DNA from: Bacillota bacterium
GTDB lineage: Bacteria > Bacillota > Negativicutes > Sporomusales > Sporomusaceae
Direction of reading: 5' to 3'
DNA length: 45,860 nucleotides
Assembly: GCA_017889705.1 (NCBI GenBank)
Contig: JAGGAB010000044.1
Location: 1 to 45,860 of the forward strand
Each line of letters begins with the position of its first letter. Position 1 is the first letter of the stretch. The notes under the pieces were generated by a model. It searched no databases. It was not told the DNA's origin and saw only the letters and a list, made by a program, of their open reading frames with translations. Position numbers and translations under genes: made by a program. This document shows, piece after piece, positions 7,925-16,491 of the stretch.

Positions 7925-8545
7925 TTAAGAAATAATGCCATCACTACAATTTGTTTTACTGATTTTGTTCCATGCCTGTATTACATTATTTTGCGTTTTT
8001 TCGGGAGTATCACTATTGTCAATGACCACATCCGCATATTTTACTTTTTCCCGCAAGGCAAGCTGGGCATCCATTCTGGCCCGGGCGGCCGCTTCCTCAA
8101 GCTTGTCTCGCCCCCTTAGGCGGGCAAGCTGGGTCTGTTCCTCAACATAGACTACCCACACGGCATCCATCTTGGTATGCCAGCCCACTTCAATTAAAAG
8201 CGGCGCATCAAGGACAACTACGGCAAAACCATTTGCCTCTGCCGCCTCAACTGCAGCCTTTGCCGCCGCTTCAATGCGAGGATGCGTAATTTTTTCTAAA
8301 GTAAAGCGGGCCTCTTTATTATCAAATATCAATTGTCCCAGACGGCGACGGTTAATTTCGCCATTAGGTTCCACAATATCCCTACCAAAAGCTTTAATAA
8401 TATCCAGATATGCCGGTTTTCCCAGTTGAACAACCTCCCGGGAAAGCTTGTCAACATCGATAATACATGCTCCTAGTTCGCTGAGCATCTTGCTTACCGT
8501 GCTTTTGCCGCTGGCAATCCCGCCTGTTAATCCAATTAAATACAT
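7925..8545 (-). CDS. coaE: dephospho-CoA kinase
   Basis: 206 residues, the usual length. The P-loop GGIASGKST (8-16) and the following DVD segment are those of dephospho-CoA kinase, which phosphorylates the 3'-hydroxyl of dephospho-CoA in the last step of coenzyme A synthesis. A cytoplasmic enzyme. It sits 17 bases after mutM in the polA-mutM-coaE order common in Firmicutes. Confidence 0.96.
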   Translation of the reverse strand: MYLIGLTGGIASGKSTVSKMLSELGACIIDVDKLSREVVQLGKPAYLDIIKAFGRDIVEPNGEINRRRLGQLIFDNKEARFTLEKITHPRIEAAAKAAVEAAEANGFAVVVLDAPLLIEVGWHTKMDAVWVVYVEEQTQLARLRGRDKLEEAAARARMDAQLALREKVKYADVVIDNSDTPEKTQNNVIQAWNKISKTNCSDGIIS

Positions 8546-8562
8546 AACAGCTTATCCTTCCA

Positions 8563-9387
8563 CTATTTCTGGCAGTTAGGACAATAATGCGTCCCCCGGC
8601 CAGCCACTTCCTTGCGGGCAATAATAGCACCACAGCGCTGGCAAGGCTCATTAACCCGGCCATAAACCTTAAGGTATTTTTGATGACTACCACGCTGGCC
8701 TTCGCCATCACGATAATCACGAAAAGTAGTGCCGCCATGCGCAATTCCATCGGCAATAACCTGATTAACCGCCTGATAGAGGTATTTTACTTCGCGCGCA
8801 GTAAGACTGCTTGCTGTACGTTCAGGATCAAGGCAGGCGACTGCCAGCGCTTCATCCACATATATATTGCCAAGACCGCCAATCAGTTTTTGATTTAGTA
8901 ATACAGACTTAATTTTAGCGTGCCGCTTACTAAGCATATCGCTAAAATAATCTAATGTAAATTCTTCTGATAACGGCTCAGGTCCCATTGTGGCCAAACC
9001 ATTAATTCTCCATAATTCCTCTTGTGGCATTAAATAAAGGGTTCCTAGAGTACGGGTATCAGCATATAACAAACTATCCCCATTATCAAGCCCAAATACA
9101 ATATGGGTAAATTTGTCCTGTGCGACACCTGTAGTAGCATAACACAAACGGCCGGTCATACGCAAATGAATAACAAGCACCATCTTGTTATCAAGATGAA
9201 AGAGCAAGTATTTGCCGCGTCTTGCCAATCTTATAATAACCCGCTCTGTAAGGACCGCCTTAAACTCTGGCGCATCAGGCCATTTGACAAGACGAGGCAG
9301 TCCAATATCCACACAAACAATCTTACGACCTTCAACCTTGCTTGCAAGTGTCCGGCGGATGGTTTCAACTTCCGGCATTTCCGGCAT
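8563..9387 (-). CDS. mutM: formamidopyrimidine-DNA glycosylase (MutM/Fpg)
   Basis: 274 residues. The N-terminus MPEMPEVETIRR places the catalytic Pro2 and Glu3 directly after the initiator Met. The C-terminus has the four-Cys zinc finger (CQRCG ... CPNCQ). It excises oxidised purines such as 8-oxoguanine and nicks the abasic site by beta/delta elimination. GGGAGG precedes the start by seven bases. It lies 15 bases downstream of polA. Confidence 0.96.
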   Translation of the reverse strand: MPEMPEVETIRRTLASKVEGRKIVCVDIGLPRLVKWPDAPEFKAVLTERVIIRLARRGKYLLFHLDNKMVLVIHLRMTGRLCYATTGVAQDKFTHIVFGLDNGDSLLYADTRTLGTLYLMPQEELWRINGLATMGPEPLSEEFTLDYFSDMLSKRHAKIKSVLLNQKLIGGLGNIYVDEALAVACLDPERTASSLTAREVKYLYQAVNQVIADGIAHGGTTFRDYRDGEGQRGSHQKYLKVYGRVNEPCQRCGAIIARKEVAGRGTHYCPNCQK

Positions 9388-9402
9388 AATACTGCCTCCC
9401 TC

Positions 9403-12045
9403 TTACTTGGCCTTCGCCCAATTGTCTCCGGTTTTGACTTCGGCCAATAACGGCACATTCAGCGTTACGGCTTGTTCCATGGCTTGTTTTACCAGAGTAG
9501 TTACCTGCTTTACTTCTTCGGTTGTAACTTCCAGTACTAATTCATCATGCACCTGTAATAACAGGCGGCTCTTGAGTCCTGCAGCCTTAAGGGCGGCATA
9601 GACATTAATCATTGCAATTTTGATAATATCAGCTGCTGCGCCTTGGATCGGAGTATTCATAGCTGTGCGTTCCGCAAAAGAACGCTGATTAAAATTGCTG
9701 CTATTGATGTCAGGCAACTGGCGGCGCCGGCCAAATATAGTAGTAACATAGCCATCGCGGTGGGCACCGGCCACAACTTCGTCAATATAGCGTTTTACCC
9801 CTTGATATTTTTCAAAATAACTTTCAATATAGTGTGCTGCTTCTTTGCGGCTAACGCCAATATCGCGCGATAATCCGTAATCACTAATACCATATACAAT
9901 ACCAAAATTAACCGCTTTGGCCCTTGAGCGAAGTTCTGGAGTAACCTCTGACATTTGAACCCCAAAAACCTCAGCCGCTGTGCGGGTATGAATATCCTGA
10001 TTCTGCCTAAAGGCCTCCAGTAAACTCTCATCCCCGGCCATATGAGCCAGAATTCGCAGTTCAATTTGCGAATAGTCGGCAGACATAATATATTGATAGT
10101 TTTCACCGGGAACGAACAGTTCCCGGATTTTTCGTCCCATTTCTGTACGCACAGGAATATTCTGCAGATTAGGCTCAGAACTGCTTAAACGGCCGGTTGC
10201 GGTAACCATCTGATTAAAGCTGGTATGTATGCGGCCGGTTGCCGGCATAATCAAGGCTTCCATACCATCCAAATAGGTTGATTTGAGTTTTGTCAGCATC
10301 CGGTATTCGAGCAGTTTATCAATAAGAGGATGCTGCCCAGCCAGCTTTTCCAATACCTCCGCGTCTGTAGAGTAACCTGTTTTTGTCTTTTTAATAATGG
10401 GCAGTTGCAATTTTTCAAAAAGAATGACGCCCAGCTGTTTCGTTGAGTTTATATTAAAATTCTCACCGGCTAAGAGATAGATTGCATCGACAAGCTGATC
10501 AATTTTAGCGGCAATACCGATTGCCATTTCTTTTAAATACTCTTTATCAATCTTTATGCCGGTAACTTCCATGGCTGATAAAGCCTCGACAAGCGGCAGC
10601 TCCACCTCTTTAAACAGCCGATCAAGCCCCGCCTGCGCCAAAGCATCAGCAAGTGAGGCCTGCATTTGCCCCACAAGCTTGCTGGCCCAGACGGCATATT
10701 CAGGCTTGTGCAGCATTTCTTTATCACCTGTCGGCAAGGCAATTGCCTGGTTTAGATACTTTTCCGCCAAGGCATCAAGCGGATACGTTGCTGCTGTAGG
10801 ATCAAGCAGATAGGCGGCAATTACAACGTCAAACAACTTAGCCGAGAGTTCTACTTGACGCAATTGACAGATATGGTACAACTTCTTGGAATCATAGGTA
10901 TCTATTGTTATATGACTATCAGCCAAAATCTCAAAGATACCGTCCCATCCTTCAGATTCTTCAGCAATATACACGGTTTTATCAGCATAAGTAATAGCCA
11001 GCCCTAGCAATCCTCCCAGTGGAGAATTTCCTCTTGCCAGAGGATAGCAACTGATACGTCCAAGGTTCTTTGCTGCCGCATAAATCTCTTTCACCGCAGA
11101 GCGACTGGCAGCAGTATCCACCGGCAAAAAAGCAACTGTTGTTGTTACCTCAGGCGCAGCCTCCTGCCCATGAGCACCTGGAAATAAACTATCTACCTTA
11201 TTTACCAGACTTTTAAATTCAAACTTAACGAACAATGCTCTTACCGCCTGTTTTTCCGGTGTGATACCGAAACTTTCCGGCGTAAAAGCAAGGTCCATAT
11301 CGCGAACAATAGTGGCCAATTGCTTGGATAATACAGCTTGTTCAGAATACTGCCGGAGGTTTTCCTGCAGTTTTTTCCCTGATATATTATCAATGTTGGA
11401 TAAAACATTTTCCATCGTGTTAAATTCTGCTAGTAGCTTAAGTGCCGTTTTTTCACCGACCCCAGGTACTCCCGGTATATTATCTGACGAATCACCCATT
11501 AAGCCTTTCATATCAATCATCTGGTCAGGAGTTAACCCATATTTTTCTTTAAGTGCCGGCACATCGATAGTTTCCATATCTGAAATCCCTTTTCGGGTAA
11601 GCAGCACTTTGGTTGCTTCTCCAATCAACTGGAAGGCATCTCGGTCACCGGTAACAATAAGCACCTCAAGCCCCAGTTCAGCCGCCTTTGTTGACAAAGT
11701 CCCAATGATATCATCGGCTTCATAGCCTTGTTCTTCCAGTGTTGCTATTCCCATTGCCTGCAATAGTTCCCGTACCAGCGGAAACTGTTCGGATAATTCT
11801 GCGGGAGTAGCTTGTCGCTGCCCTTTATATTGCTGGTAGACTTCGGTACGAAAAGTAACCCGGCTTTTATCAAAGGCCACTGCAACTAAATCAGGTTTGT
11901 ACTCTGTCAACAATTTAACAAGCATAGTTGTAAATCCATATACTGCATTAGTATATAATCCCCCGGCTGTACGCAGCAAAGGTAATGCATGAAACGCACG
12001 GTGAATTAAACTACTGCCATCTATAATAATAAATCTTTTCGACAT
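9403..12045 (-). CDS. polA: DNA polymerase I
   Basis: 880 residues. The 5'-3' exonuclease domain spans about 1-290, a 3'-5' exonuclease-like domain about 305-470 and the family A polymerase about 480-880. Polymerase motifs are intact: DYSQIELR (A), RSRAKAVNFGIVYG (B) and QVHDELVLEV (C). In the middle domain the acidic DxE metal-binding motif of proofreading enzymes is not visible, so this polymerase probably lacks 3'-5' proofreading, as in Bacillus and Thermus relatives. It fills repair gaps and removes Okazaki primers. First gene of the polA-mutM-coaE run. Confidence 0.97.
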   Translation of the reverse strand: MSKRFIIIDGSSLIHRAFHALPLLRTAGGLYTNAVYGFTTMLVKLLTEYKPDLVAVAFDKSRVTFRTEVYQQYKGQRQATPAELSEQFPLVRELLQAMGIATLEEQGYEADDIIGTLSTKAAELGLEVLIVTGDRDAFQLIGEATKVLLTRKGISDMETIDVPALKEKYGLTPDQMIDMKGLMGDSSDNIPGVPGVGEKTALKLLAEFNTMENVLSNIDNISGKKLQENLRQYSEQAVLSKQLATIVRDMDLAFTPESFGITPEKQAVRALFVKFEFKSLVNKVDSLFPGAHGQEAAPEVTTTVAFLPVDTAASRSAVKEIYAAAKNLGRISCYPLARGNSPLGGLLGLAITYADKTVYIAEESEGWDGIFEILADSHITIDTYDSKKLYHICQLRQVELSAKLFDVVIAAYLLDPTAATYPLDALAEKYLNQAIALPTGDKEMLHKPEYAVWASKLVGQMQASLADALAQAGLDRLFKEVELPLVEALSAMEVTGIKIDKEYLKEMAIGIAAKIDQLVDAIYLLAGENFNINSTKQLGVILFEKLQLPIIKKTKTGYSTDAEVLEKLAGQHPLIDKLLEYRMLTKLKSTYLDGMEALIMPATGRIHTSFNQMVTATGRLSSSEPNLQNIPVRTEMGRKIRELFVPGENYQYIMSADYSQIELRILAHMAGDESLLEAFRQNQDIHTRTAAEVFGVQMSEVTPELRSRAKAVNFGIVYGISDYGLSRDIGVSRKEAAHYIESYFEKYQGVKRYIDEVVAGAHRDGYVTTIFGRRRQLPDINSSNFNQRSFAERTAMNTPIQGAAADIIKIAMINVYAALKAAGLKSRLLLQVHDELVLEVTTEEVKQVTTLVKQAMEQAVTLNVPLLAEVKTGDNWAKAK

Positions 12046-12160
12046 ATGCCCACCACCTTATGATTCAGTATTGTGTCCAATCTATTCATATTAGCTATAA
12101 GTATGAAAATCCCTTCTCTATTTTCTAAAATATTGCTTAACCTTATGTATTAGAAAAAGA

Positions 12161-12186
12161 AAAAACGAGATTGCAAAGCATCTCGT
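12161..12186 (-). terminator. terminator after the L,D-transpeptidase gene
   Basis: A 7-bp stem (12165-12171 with 12180-12186), eight-base loop, followed on the minus strand by TTTTTTCTTTTTC. It lies 14 bases past the stop codon. Confidence 0.8.
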
Positions 12187-12199
12187 CACAAAACAATAC

Positions 12200-13408
12200 T
12201 CAAGGATATGTCAAATCTATTGTATTCACGGCTTGATTCCAGTAGACATAGGCATCAAAATATTCGTTAATGTTTGTAATCTTAATATAAGGAACGCTGC
12301 CGATCATAGTTGTCGGCACTATAACATTTTTCCCGTTGTTGGTTACCTTTAAAATTTGGTTCTGTGGATTCCAATCGACTTTGCGGCCCAAAGCTTCTGC
12401 CAACGGCAGTACCGGCACCGCCAATATCCCTTGCAGTTTGTTGACTTCAAGATTTACAGGTTTTTCATTCAGATAAACTCCCTGTCTTTCAAAAACCAAA
12501 GTATTAACAGCAGACTTCCAACTTGGTTTACTTGCAAACATAGGTGCCAGATTGTCAGTAGCTATATATACTATTTTACCAACAATAATTCCCGGCATAG
12601 TAATGTTTCCGTATGTAACAGTCTTACTTTTTTCATTCCATTGCATTTGTCCATTAACTATTCCGGCAACCGCATTAATGGGAACATATTTTACGCCCTG
12701 CAGTTCTAGGCCTCGTTCATTAAGCAGCTTACCTGCCATCTGGATCTTAAATTGTTTCGCGATAAACATCTGTTGATCACTAGGCGCATCCAACATTTTT
12801 AGCAGCATCTCATCACTAACTAATTCACTTATCCGATATTCATTTAATTTATTTCTGATGCCTTGTAGTGTTATGCTTCCATAACCATAGATATCAGGAT
12901 ATACACTTAGTAATATTTGACCATTAGTATCATTGCGAACCTTAACCTGCTCATACGTTATTTTGACAGGTGTTCCATACCCAACTAATTCAAACAGTTC
13001 TTCCACATCTTCTTCATACATGCGAATACAGCCATTTGACACTGCATTACTGATTGATGATGGCGCATTAGTACCATGAATTCCGTAGTCTTTCCATATT
13101 CCTATCCAGCGATACCCTAGCGGGTTATTTGGCCCTGGTGGAATAAAATTTCCTGGCTGTTCGGGGATATACCAAGTGGGATTAACTTCTTTTAGGATAA
13201 TTGAATAATCACCGAGCGGTGTCGGAGTAGCTGGTTTTCCAATGGCCACCGGAAATTCCCTTATCAATTTATTGTCTGCAAACAATTCAATTGTTCGACT
13301 AGGCAAATTCACGACAATACTTGATCCAGCCAATGCACTTGTTGTGAAATAAAAAAGAAAAAAACAAACCATATTCACCCAAAAACAAACCCGGAGTAAC
13401 ACCTGCAT
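12200..13408 (-). CDS. secreted L,D-transpeptidase (YkuD) with copper amine oxidase N-domain-like repeats
   Basis: 402 residues. A signal or anchor segment (about 7-27) is followed by a YkuD domain (about 30-155) with His111 in HGTNAPSSI and Cys127/Arg129 in SNGCIRM, the catalytic set of L,D-transpeptidases, which form 3-3 crosslinks or attach proteins in peptidoglycan. The C-terminal ~200 residues resemble the copper amine oxidase N-terminal fold used by many Firmicutes as a wall-associated domain. The start is uncertain: the ATG at 13408 abuts its AAGGG, and the GTG at 13402 has better spacing. A sigma-E-like pair (AATA, 17 bases, CATATTAT) at 13441-13469 would fit sporulation expression but is weak evidence. 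Confidence 0.9.
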   Translation of the reverse strand: MQVLLRVCFWVNMVCFFLFYFTTSALAGSSIVVNLPSRTIELFADNKLIREFPVAIGKPATPTPLGDYSIILKEVNPTWYIPEQPGNFIPPGPNNPLGYRWIGIWKDYGIHGTNAPSSISNAVSNGCIRMYEEDVEELFELVGYGTPVKITYEQVKVRNDTNGQILLSVYPDIYGYGSITLQGIRNKLNEYRISELVSDEMLLKMLDAPSDQQMFIAKQFKIQMAGKLLNERGLELQGVKYVPINAVAGIVNGQMQWNEKSKTVTYGNITMPGIIVGKIVYIATDNLAPMFASKPSWKSAVNTLVFERQGVYLNEKPVNLEVNKLQGILAVPVLPLAEALGRKVDWNPQNQILKVTNNGKNVIVPTTMIGSVPYIKITNINEYFDAYVYWNQAVNTIDLTYP

Positions 13409-13510
13409 CCCTTCTTCACATTAATTTTTATAGCCCTAACATAATATGAAGAATACCGTGCCTGTTATTACCCCGGCTAGCAAGATTCTTAGTATTTTTT
13501 TATACTCTTC

Positions 13511-14653
13511 TTATTGCAGATTAAGTACCTGCTGATGGACAACCCGCAAATGCCGGTGGCGATCATCGATGATAGGGAGATAGATATGAATGTACGTGCC
13601 CGAATTCATAGGATTAACCGGACTAATGTTAATAAAACCGCCATGCTCACCGATAATTCGATGTGCGACAGGCAGTCCTAGCCCCATATGCTCAAGCTTA
13701 GTTGTGTAAAACGGTTCAAAAACACGCGGGAGAATCTCAGGCGAAATTCCCGGACCAGTGTCACCAATAGCAATAACCAGCATATTAAGTTCAGAATTAA
13801 TCCAGGATTTTACCGCTAGCACACCTTTCTCGGGCATAGCTTCCATAGCATTTTCCATGATATTAACAATGGCTTGTTTAATAAGATTGCTGTCCACATT
13901 AAGTGCAGGCAAATTTGCAGCTAACTGCTTATCAATTTCAATATTTTCGCCACCAAGTTGTTTAAAGGTTAAAAGCAAGGCTTCTTCAATCGTTCGGTTT
14001 ATATCAACATTATCTTCTTTATTAACCGGAGGCTTGGCAAATAAAACAAGTTCTTTTACAACACGGTTGATTGACGACACCTCATCTAACATCGTCTCCA
14101 GCACTTGCCGTCCTACCGTATAGCGATCATCCTCAAGGCGTGCTAACATCACCTGAAGATAGCCGCTAATAGTAGTAAGCGGCGTTCTGACATGATGAGC
14201 CACCCCAGCCGCCAATTCCCCTAACGACAGCAACATCTGTGTTACTTGTATTTGTTTGATAGCTGCACGAACTGCCGACAAATCTTGAATAATTACAATA
14301 AGTCCGGTAACTTGTCCGGCATTACCCCGAAGTTTGAGCGTATCAATATGGGCAAATATGAACTGATCTTGTACTTTTAGCTTTAAGTTCATCGTATTCA
14401 ATTCTTCATATTCTTCCAAATGAAAAACTTGCAAAAATTTATCTCCATGCTGCTTAAAGACATCATCGGCTTTTCTGCCAATTGACCGGCTTCGCTCAAC
14501 ACCACAGATTTTTTCAGCTTCACGATTAAGATTCTTTACCCTAAGCTCGTTATCCAAAAAAATAATTCCTGTAGTAGTGTCAATAGAGTCTTTATAGTCA
14601 TCTTCTCCGTGCAAATACACTATTTTGTTATTAAGCGCTTGTGCCACAGACAT
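13511..14653 (-). CDS. orphan PAS histidine kinase, sporulation-kinase-like
   Basis: 380 residues without membrane segments. A PAS domain (about 20-130) is followed by a HisKA domain with phospho-acceptor His153 in GELAAGVAHHVRTPLTTISG and a HATPase domain with N, G1 (GDTGPGIS) and G2 (MGLGLPVA) boxes. The H-box and dimerisation helix resemble the KinA-E group that feeds Spo0F/Spo0A. There is no response regulator next to it, also typical of phosphorelay kinases. A sigma-H-like promoter and two TGTCGAA Spo0A-box matches lie upstream. It is cytosolic, so the signal is presumably intracellular and read by the PAS domain. Function in sporulation is inference. Confidence 0.87.
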   Translation of the reverse strand: MSVAQALNNKIVYLHGEDDYKDSIDTTTGIIFLDNELRVKNLNREAEKICGVERSRSIGRKADDVFKQHGDKFLQVFHLEEYEELNTMNLKLKVQDQFIFAHIDTLKLRGNAGQVTGLIVIIQDLSAVRAAIKQIQVTQMLLSLGELAAGVAHHVRTPLTTISGYLQVMLARLEDDRYTVGRQVLETMLDEVSSINRVVKELVLFAKPPVNKEDNVDINRTIEEALLLTFKQLGGENIEIDKQLAANLPALNVDSNLIKQAIVNIMENAMEAMPEKGVLAVKSWINSELNMLVIAIGDTGPGISPEILPRVFEPFYTTKLEHMGLGLPVAHRIIGEHGGFINISPVNPMNSGTYIHIYLPIIDDRHRHLRVVHQQVLNLQ

Positions 14654-14695
14654 GCCGACCGCCTCCTACTGACTATTCCGTTTAATGACAGTTAC

Positions 14696-14722
14696 ATTCT
14701 TGTAAAATTTTACTTTTCCTGC
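14696..14722 (-). promoter_or_regulatory. sigma-H-like promoter of the orphan kinase
   Basis: On the minus strand GCAGGAAAA, 11 bases, CAAGAAT. The Bacillus sigma-H consensus is RnAGGAwWW, 11-12 bases, RnnGAAT; all positions match except the first base of the -10. The predicted start is about 35 bases before the ATG at 14653. Confidence 0.55.
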
Positions 14723-14775
14723 CAAATATGAAGAATAACTTTTCGTAAAAAACCGACATTCTTTAATAAAACACA

Positions 14776-14847
14776 TGTCGAATAAACCATAAACAATGCA
14801 TCCTGACTATAGTAACCCGCTAGTTTCAAGCCTCTCGCAATTCGACA
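14776..14847. promoter_or_regulatory. two Spo0A-box matches upstream of the orphan kinase
   Basis: TGTCGAA, matching the 0A box TGNCGAA, occurs at 14776-14782 on the plus strand and at 14841-14847 on the minus strand. They lie 120-195 bases upstream of the kinase start. The motif is short and chance matches are possible, but two in one intergenic region beside a sigma-H-like promoter is suggestive. Confidence 0.4.
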
Positions 14848-14871
14848 TAATGTCCTTGGGAAAATATCCCT

Positions 14872-14890
14872 CTGAAATTTCCAATTTCAG
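14872..14890. other. small hairpin in intergenic region
   Basis: A perfect 8-bp stem CTGAAATT / AATTTCAG with a 3-base loop and no T-tract. It lies in the 361-base gap between the MerR-like gene and the kinase, which otherwise holds only the promoter and terminator elements listed separately. Confidence 0.35.
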
Positions 14891-14946
14891 ATTTAGCCAT
14901 AAAATCATTTTATTTTCCATTATTTGTAAATTTTATCCATTTCATA

Positions 14947-14983
14947 GAAAAGCGGTGACCAGACAAAATGCCTGGCCACCGCT
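14947..14983 (-). terminator. terminator after the MerR/RacA-like gene
   Basis: A 12-bp stem with one mismatch (14951-14962 with 14972-14983), followed on the minus strand by TTTTC. It is 31 bases past the stop codon. Confidence 0.7.
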
Positions 14984-15014
14984 CTATCTGCTTGTCCCAT
15001 TTTATAGCTTAAGT

Positions 15015-15605
15015 TTACGCAAATAACCGCTGCCAAAAGGACTTCGCCTTTCTGGCTTCCTTCTCTTCCATAATCTGACGTAAGCGAATATCAATCAGTT
15101 GAAAATGATCGGTTAATTCCGTTTCCAATCGCTCCTCAAGTTTTGTTACTTCTGATTTCAGATTTTGCAATTCTGCCTGCTGTTCGTTAACAGCACTAAT
15201 TGTTGCGGCAATTTGCTGCAATGCCTGATTCTGCGAAGCAACCACTGCCATTATCGCCGAACCGTCAAGCTGGGTTAATGGCGTCAATGCCTGGATTTGA
15301 CTAATTTCCTGCTGTTGCGATTGTGTTGCGCTGCTTTGCTGCGATTGATTTTCGGTTTCATCTACCTCAATAAAACGGGTAAAGCGCTGATTAAGGTCAC
15401 TCGCGATGTCTTCGTAGCTCTTGTTTTTATGCATACTTTTGGAGATACTCTGAAACACCGCTACAGCTTCAGGATAAAATCGTTTCTTTTTGCCTTCACC
15501 GCTAGACGGCAGATAATCCATGAATAGATCGCGATAATACCGCAAGGTGCTTTGGGGAATGCCAAGTTCCTGAGATATGTCTTTGATACTCAGTAATTCT
15601 GTCAT
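15015..15605 (-). CDS. MerR-type HTH protein with coiled coil (RacA/DUF3967-like)
   Basis: 196 residues. A MerR-like winged helix-turn-helix (about 5-70; LSIKDISQELGIPQSTLRYYR) is followed by a Gln/Ser-rich linker (about 80-105), a long coiled coil (about 120-185; AELQNLKSEVTKLEERLETE) and a basic-aromatic tail ending KSFWQRLFA. This plan matches RacA, the Bacillus chromosome-anchoring protein, and DUF3967-type plasmid or phage regulators rather than metal- or drug-sensing MerR proteins: there is no ligand domain. It may bind DNA at one end and membrane or protein partners at the other. A GAGGTGG site precedes the ATG. The palindrome at 15638-15650 upstream may be its own operator. Confidence 0.72.
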   Translation of the reverse strand: MTELLSIKDISQELGIPQSTLRYYRDLFMDYLPSSGEGKKKRFYPEAVAVFQSISKSMHKNKSYEDIASDLNQRFTRFIEVDETENQSQQSSATQSQQQEISQIQALTPLTQLDGSAIMAVVASQNQALQQIAATISAVNEQQAELQNLKSEVTKLEERLETELTDHFQLIDIRLRQIMEEKEARKAKSFWQRLFA

Positions 15606-15630
15606 AAAACCACCTCTATGATTTTGTTGT

Positions 15631-15651
15631 TGCGATACTATTCGCGATAGC
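15631..15651. promoter_or_regulatory. candidate operator upstream of the MerR/RacA-like gene
   Basis: The sequence contains a palindrome CTAT-TCGCG-ATAG (15638-15650) and a direct repeat of GCGATA, 26-46 bases before the start codon. Placement suits autoregulation; no experimental analogue is claimed. Confidence 0.35.
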
Positions 15652-15760
15652 CTCCGGCATTAATCAAATGTGTATGTAAAATTACCATTCTCATCACTAT
15701 TCACTGAAAAGAATAGGCACCTTTTCCAATCTTTCCAGCTCTGCCTTAGTCTAGTCGCAG

Positions 15761-16231
15761 CTACTCTTTGCTGACTTTGACCTCGCAGTTAATTGTCTTA
15801 GCTGCCATATCAGCCGGCTGCCAACTTCGCCGCAGCGAAAAAGCAACTGTTTCCTGACCGCCAGTGTCTGGTTTGGCTTGAAGAATATATACCGTACACA
15901 TTTTGCCGCCTGGCAGGTTTGGCATTTCCATTACTGAATAACGCTTCTCTACTTTAACCAATTGCAACGCTTTATTGATCAATTCCCACTCATAACCAGT
16001 GCCACTGGCCGCATATAATTCGACCTTGAAAAAATCGCCTGCTTTAATGTCAACAACCAATCCTTCGCTTACCGCATCGTCGGCATCTGCTTTAACCGTT
16101 ATGGCTATGGGCGACTCCTCCTTAACAGCCATGTCATCCGCCAATACCACGGAGGCTGTCATGCCCCAGATAAGCAATGACATGCTCAGCATGGTAAACA
16201 CCTTCTTGATTTCTCTATATGGAATTTTCAT
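15761..16231 (-). CDS. secreted chagasin-type (I42) protease-inhibitor-like protein
   Basis: 156 residues from the ATG at 16231, chosen because GGTGG lies five bases upstream and the N-terminus is then a clean signal peptide (MKIPYREIKK, hydrophobic core, ending in VVLA). The mature part has the three loops of inhibitor family I42: SGTGYEWEL in place of NPTTGY, the central PGG turn, and RRSW in place of RPW. Family members inhibit papain-like cysteine peptidases extracellularly. Loop sequences deviate somewhat, so inhibition is not certain. It follows the 59-residue membrane peptide gene and heads toward a cluster of surface proteins. Confidence 0.8.
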   Translation of the reverse strand: MKIPYREIKKVFTMLSMSLLIWGMTASVVLADDMAVKEESPIAITVKADADDAVSEGLVVDIKAGDFFKVELYAASGTGYEWELINKALQLVKVEKRYSVMEMPNLPGGKMCTVYILQAKPDTGGQETVAFSLRRSWQPADMAAKTINCEVKVSKE

Positions 16232-16268
16232 CACATCCACCGCCACCTTTTGTTTTATATTTTGGCTG

Positions 16269-16448
16269 TCAAAAGATGCTGGTACCATCACCAACAAAGA
16301 GTATTCGATAACCGCAAAAACCAACGATGACAAATAATATTACAGCAACCTCTATAATGTCAGAAGGCAAAAAATTTAGGATAGCAAAAACTACTAACAG
16401 ATAGCCCAGACATAACAACCAACGTAGACCACGCAATAAACTAACCAT
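16269..16448 (-). CDS. 59-residue two-helix membrane peptide
   Basis: An ATG at 16448 with GAGGTG a few bases upstream opens a 59-codon frame ending TGA at 16269. The peptide begins MVSLLRGLRWLLCLGYLL and consists of two hydrophobic segments (about 10-27 and 32-50) with an arginine-rich N-terminus and the short tail GDGTSIF. It ends 37 bases before the start of the chagasin-like gene, so the two are probably cotranscribed. No family recognised. The ribosome site and hydrophobic pattern argue for a real small protein; function unknown. Confidence 0.55.
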   Translation of the reverse strand: MVSLLRGLRWLLCLGYLLVVFAILNFLPSDIIEVAVILFVIVGFCGYRILFVGDGTSIF

Positions 16449-16491
16449 ATTGTCACCTCATTTACACAATACTAACTATACCAGATTTCCT

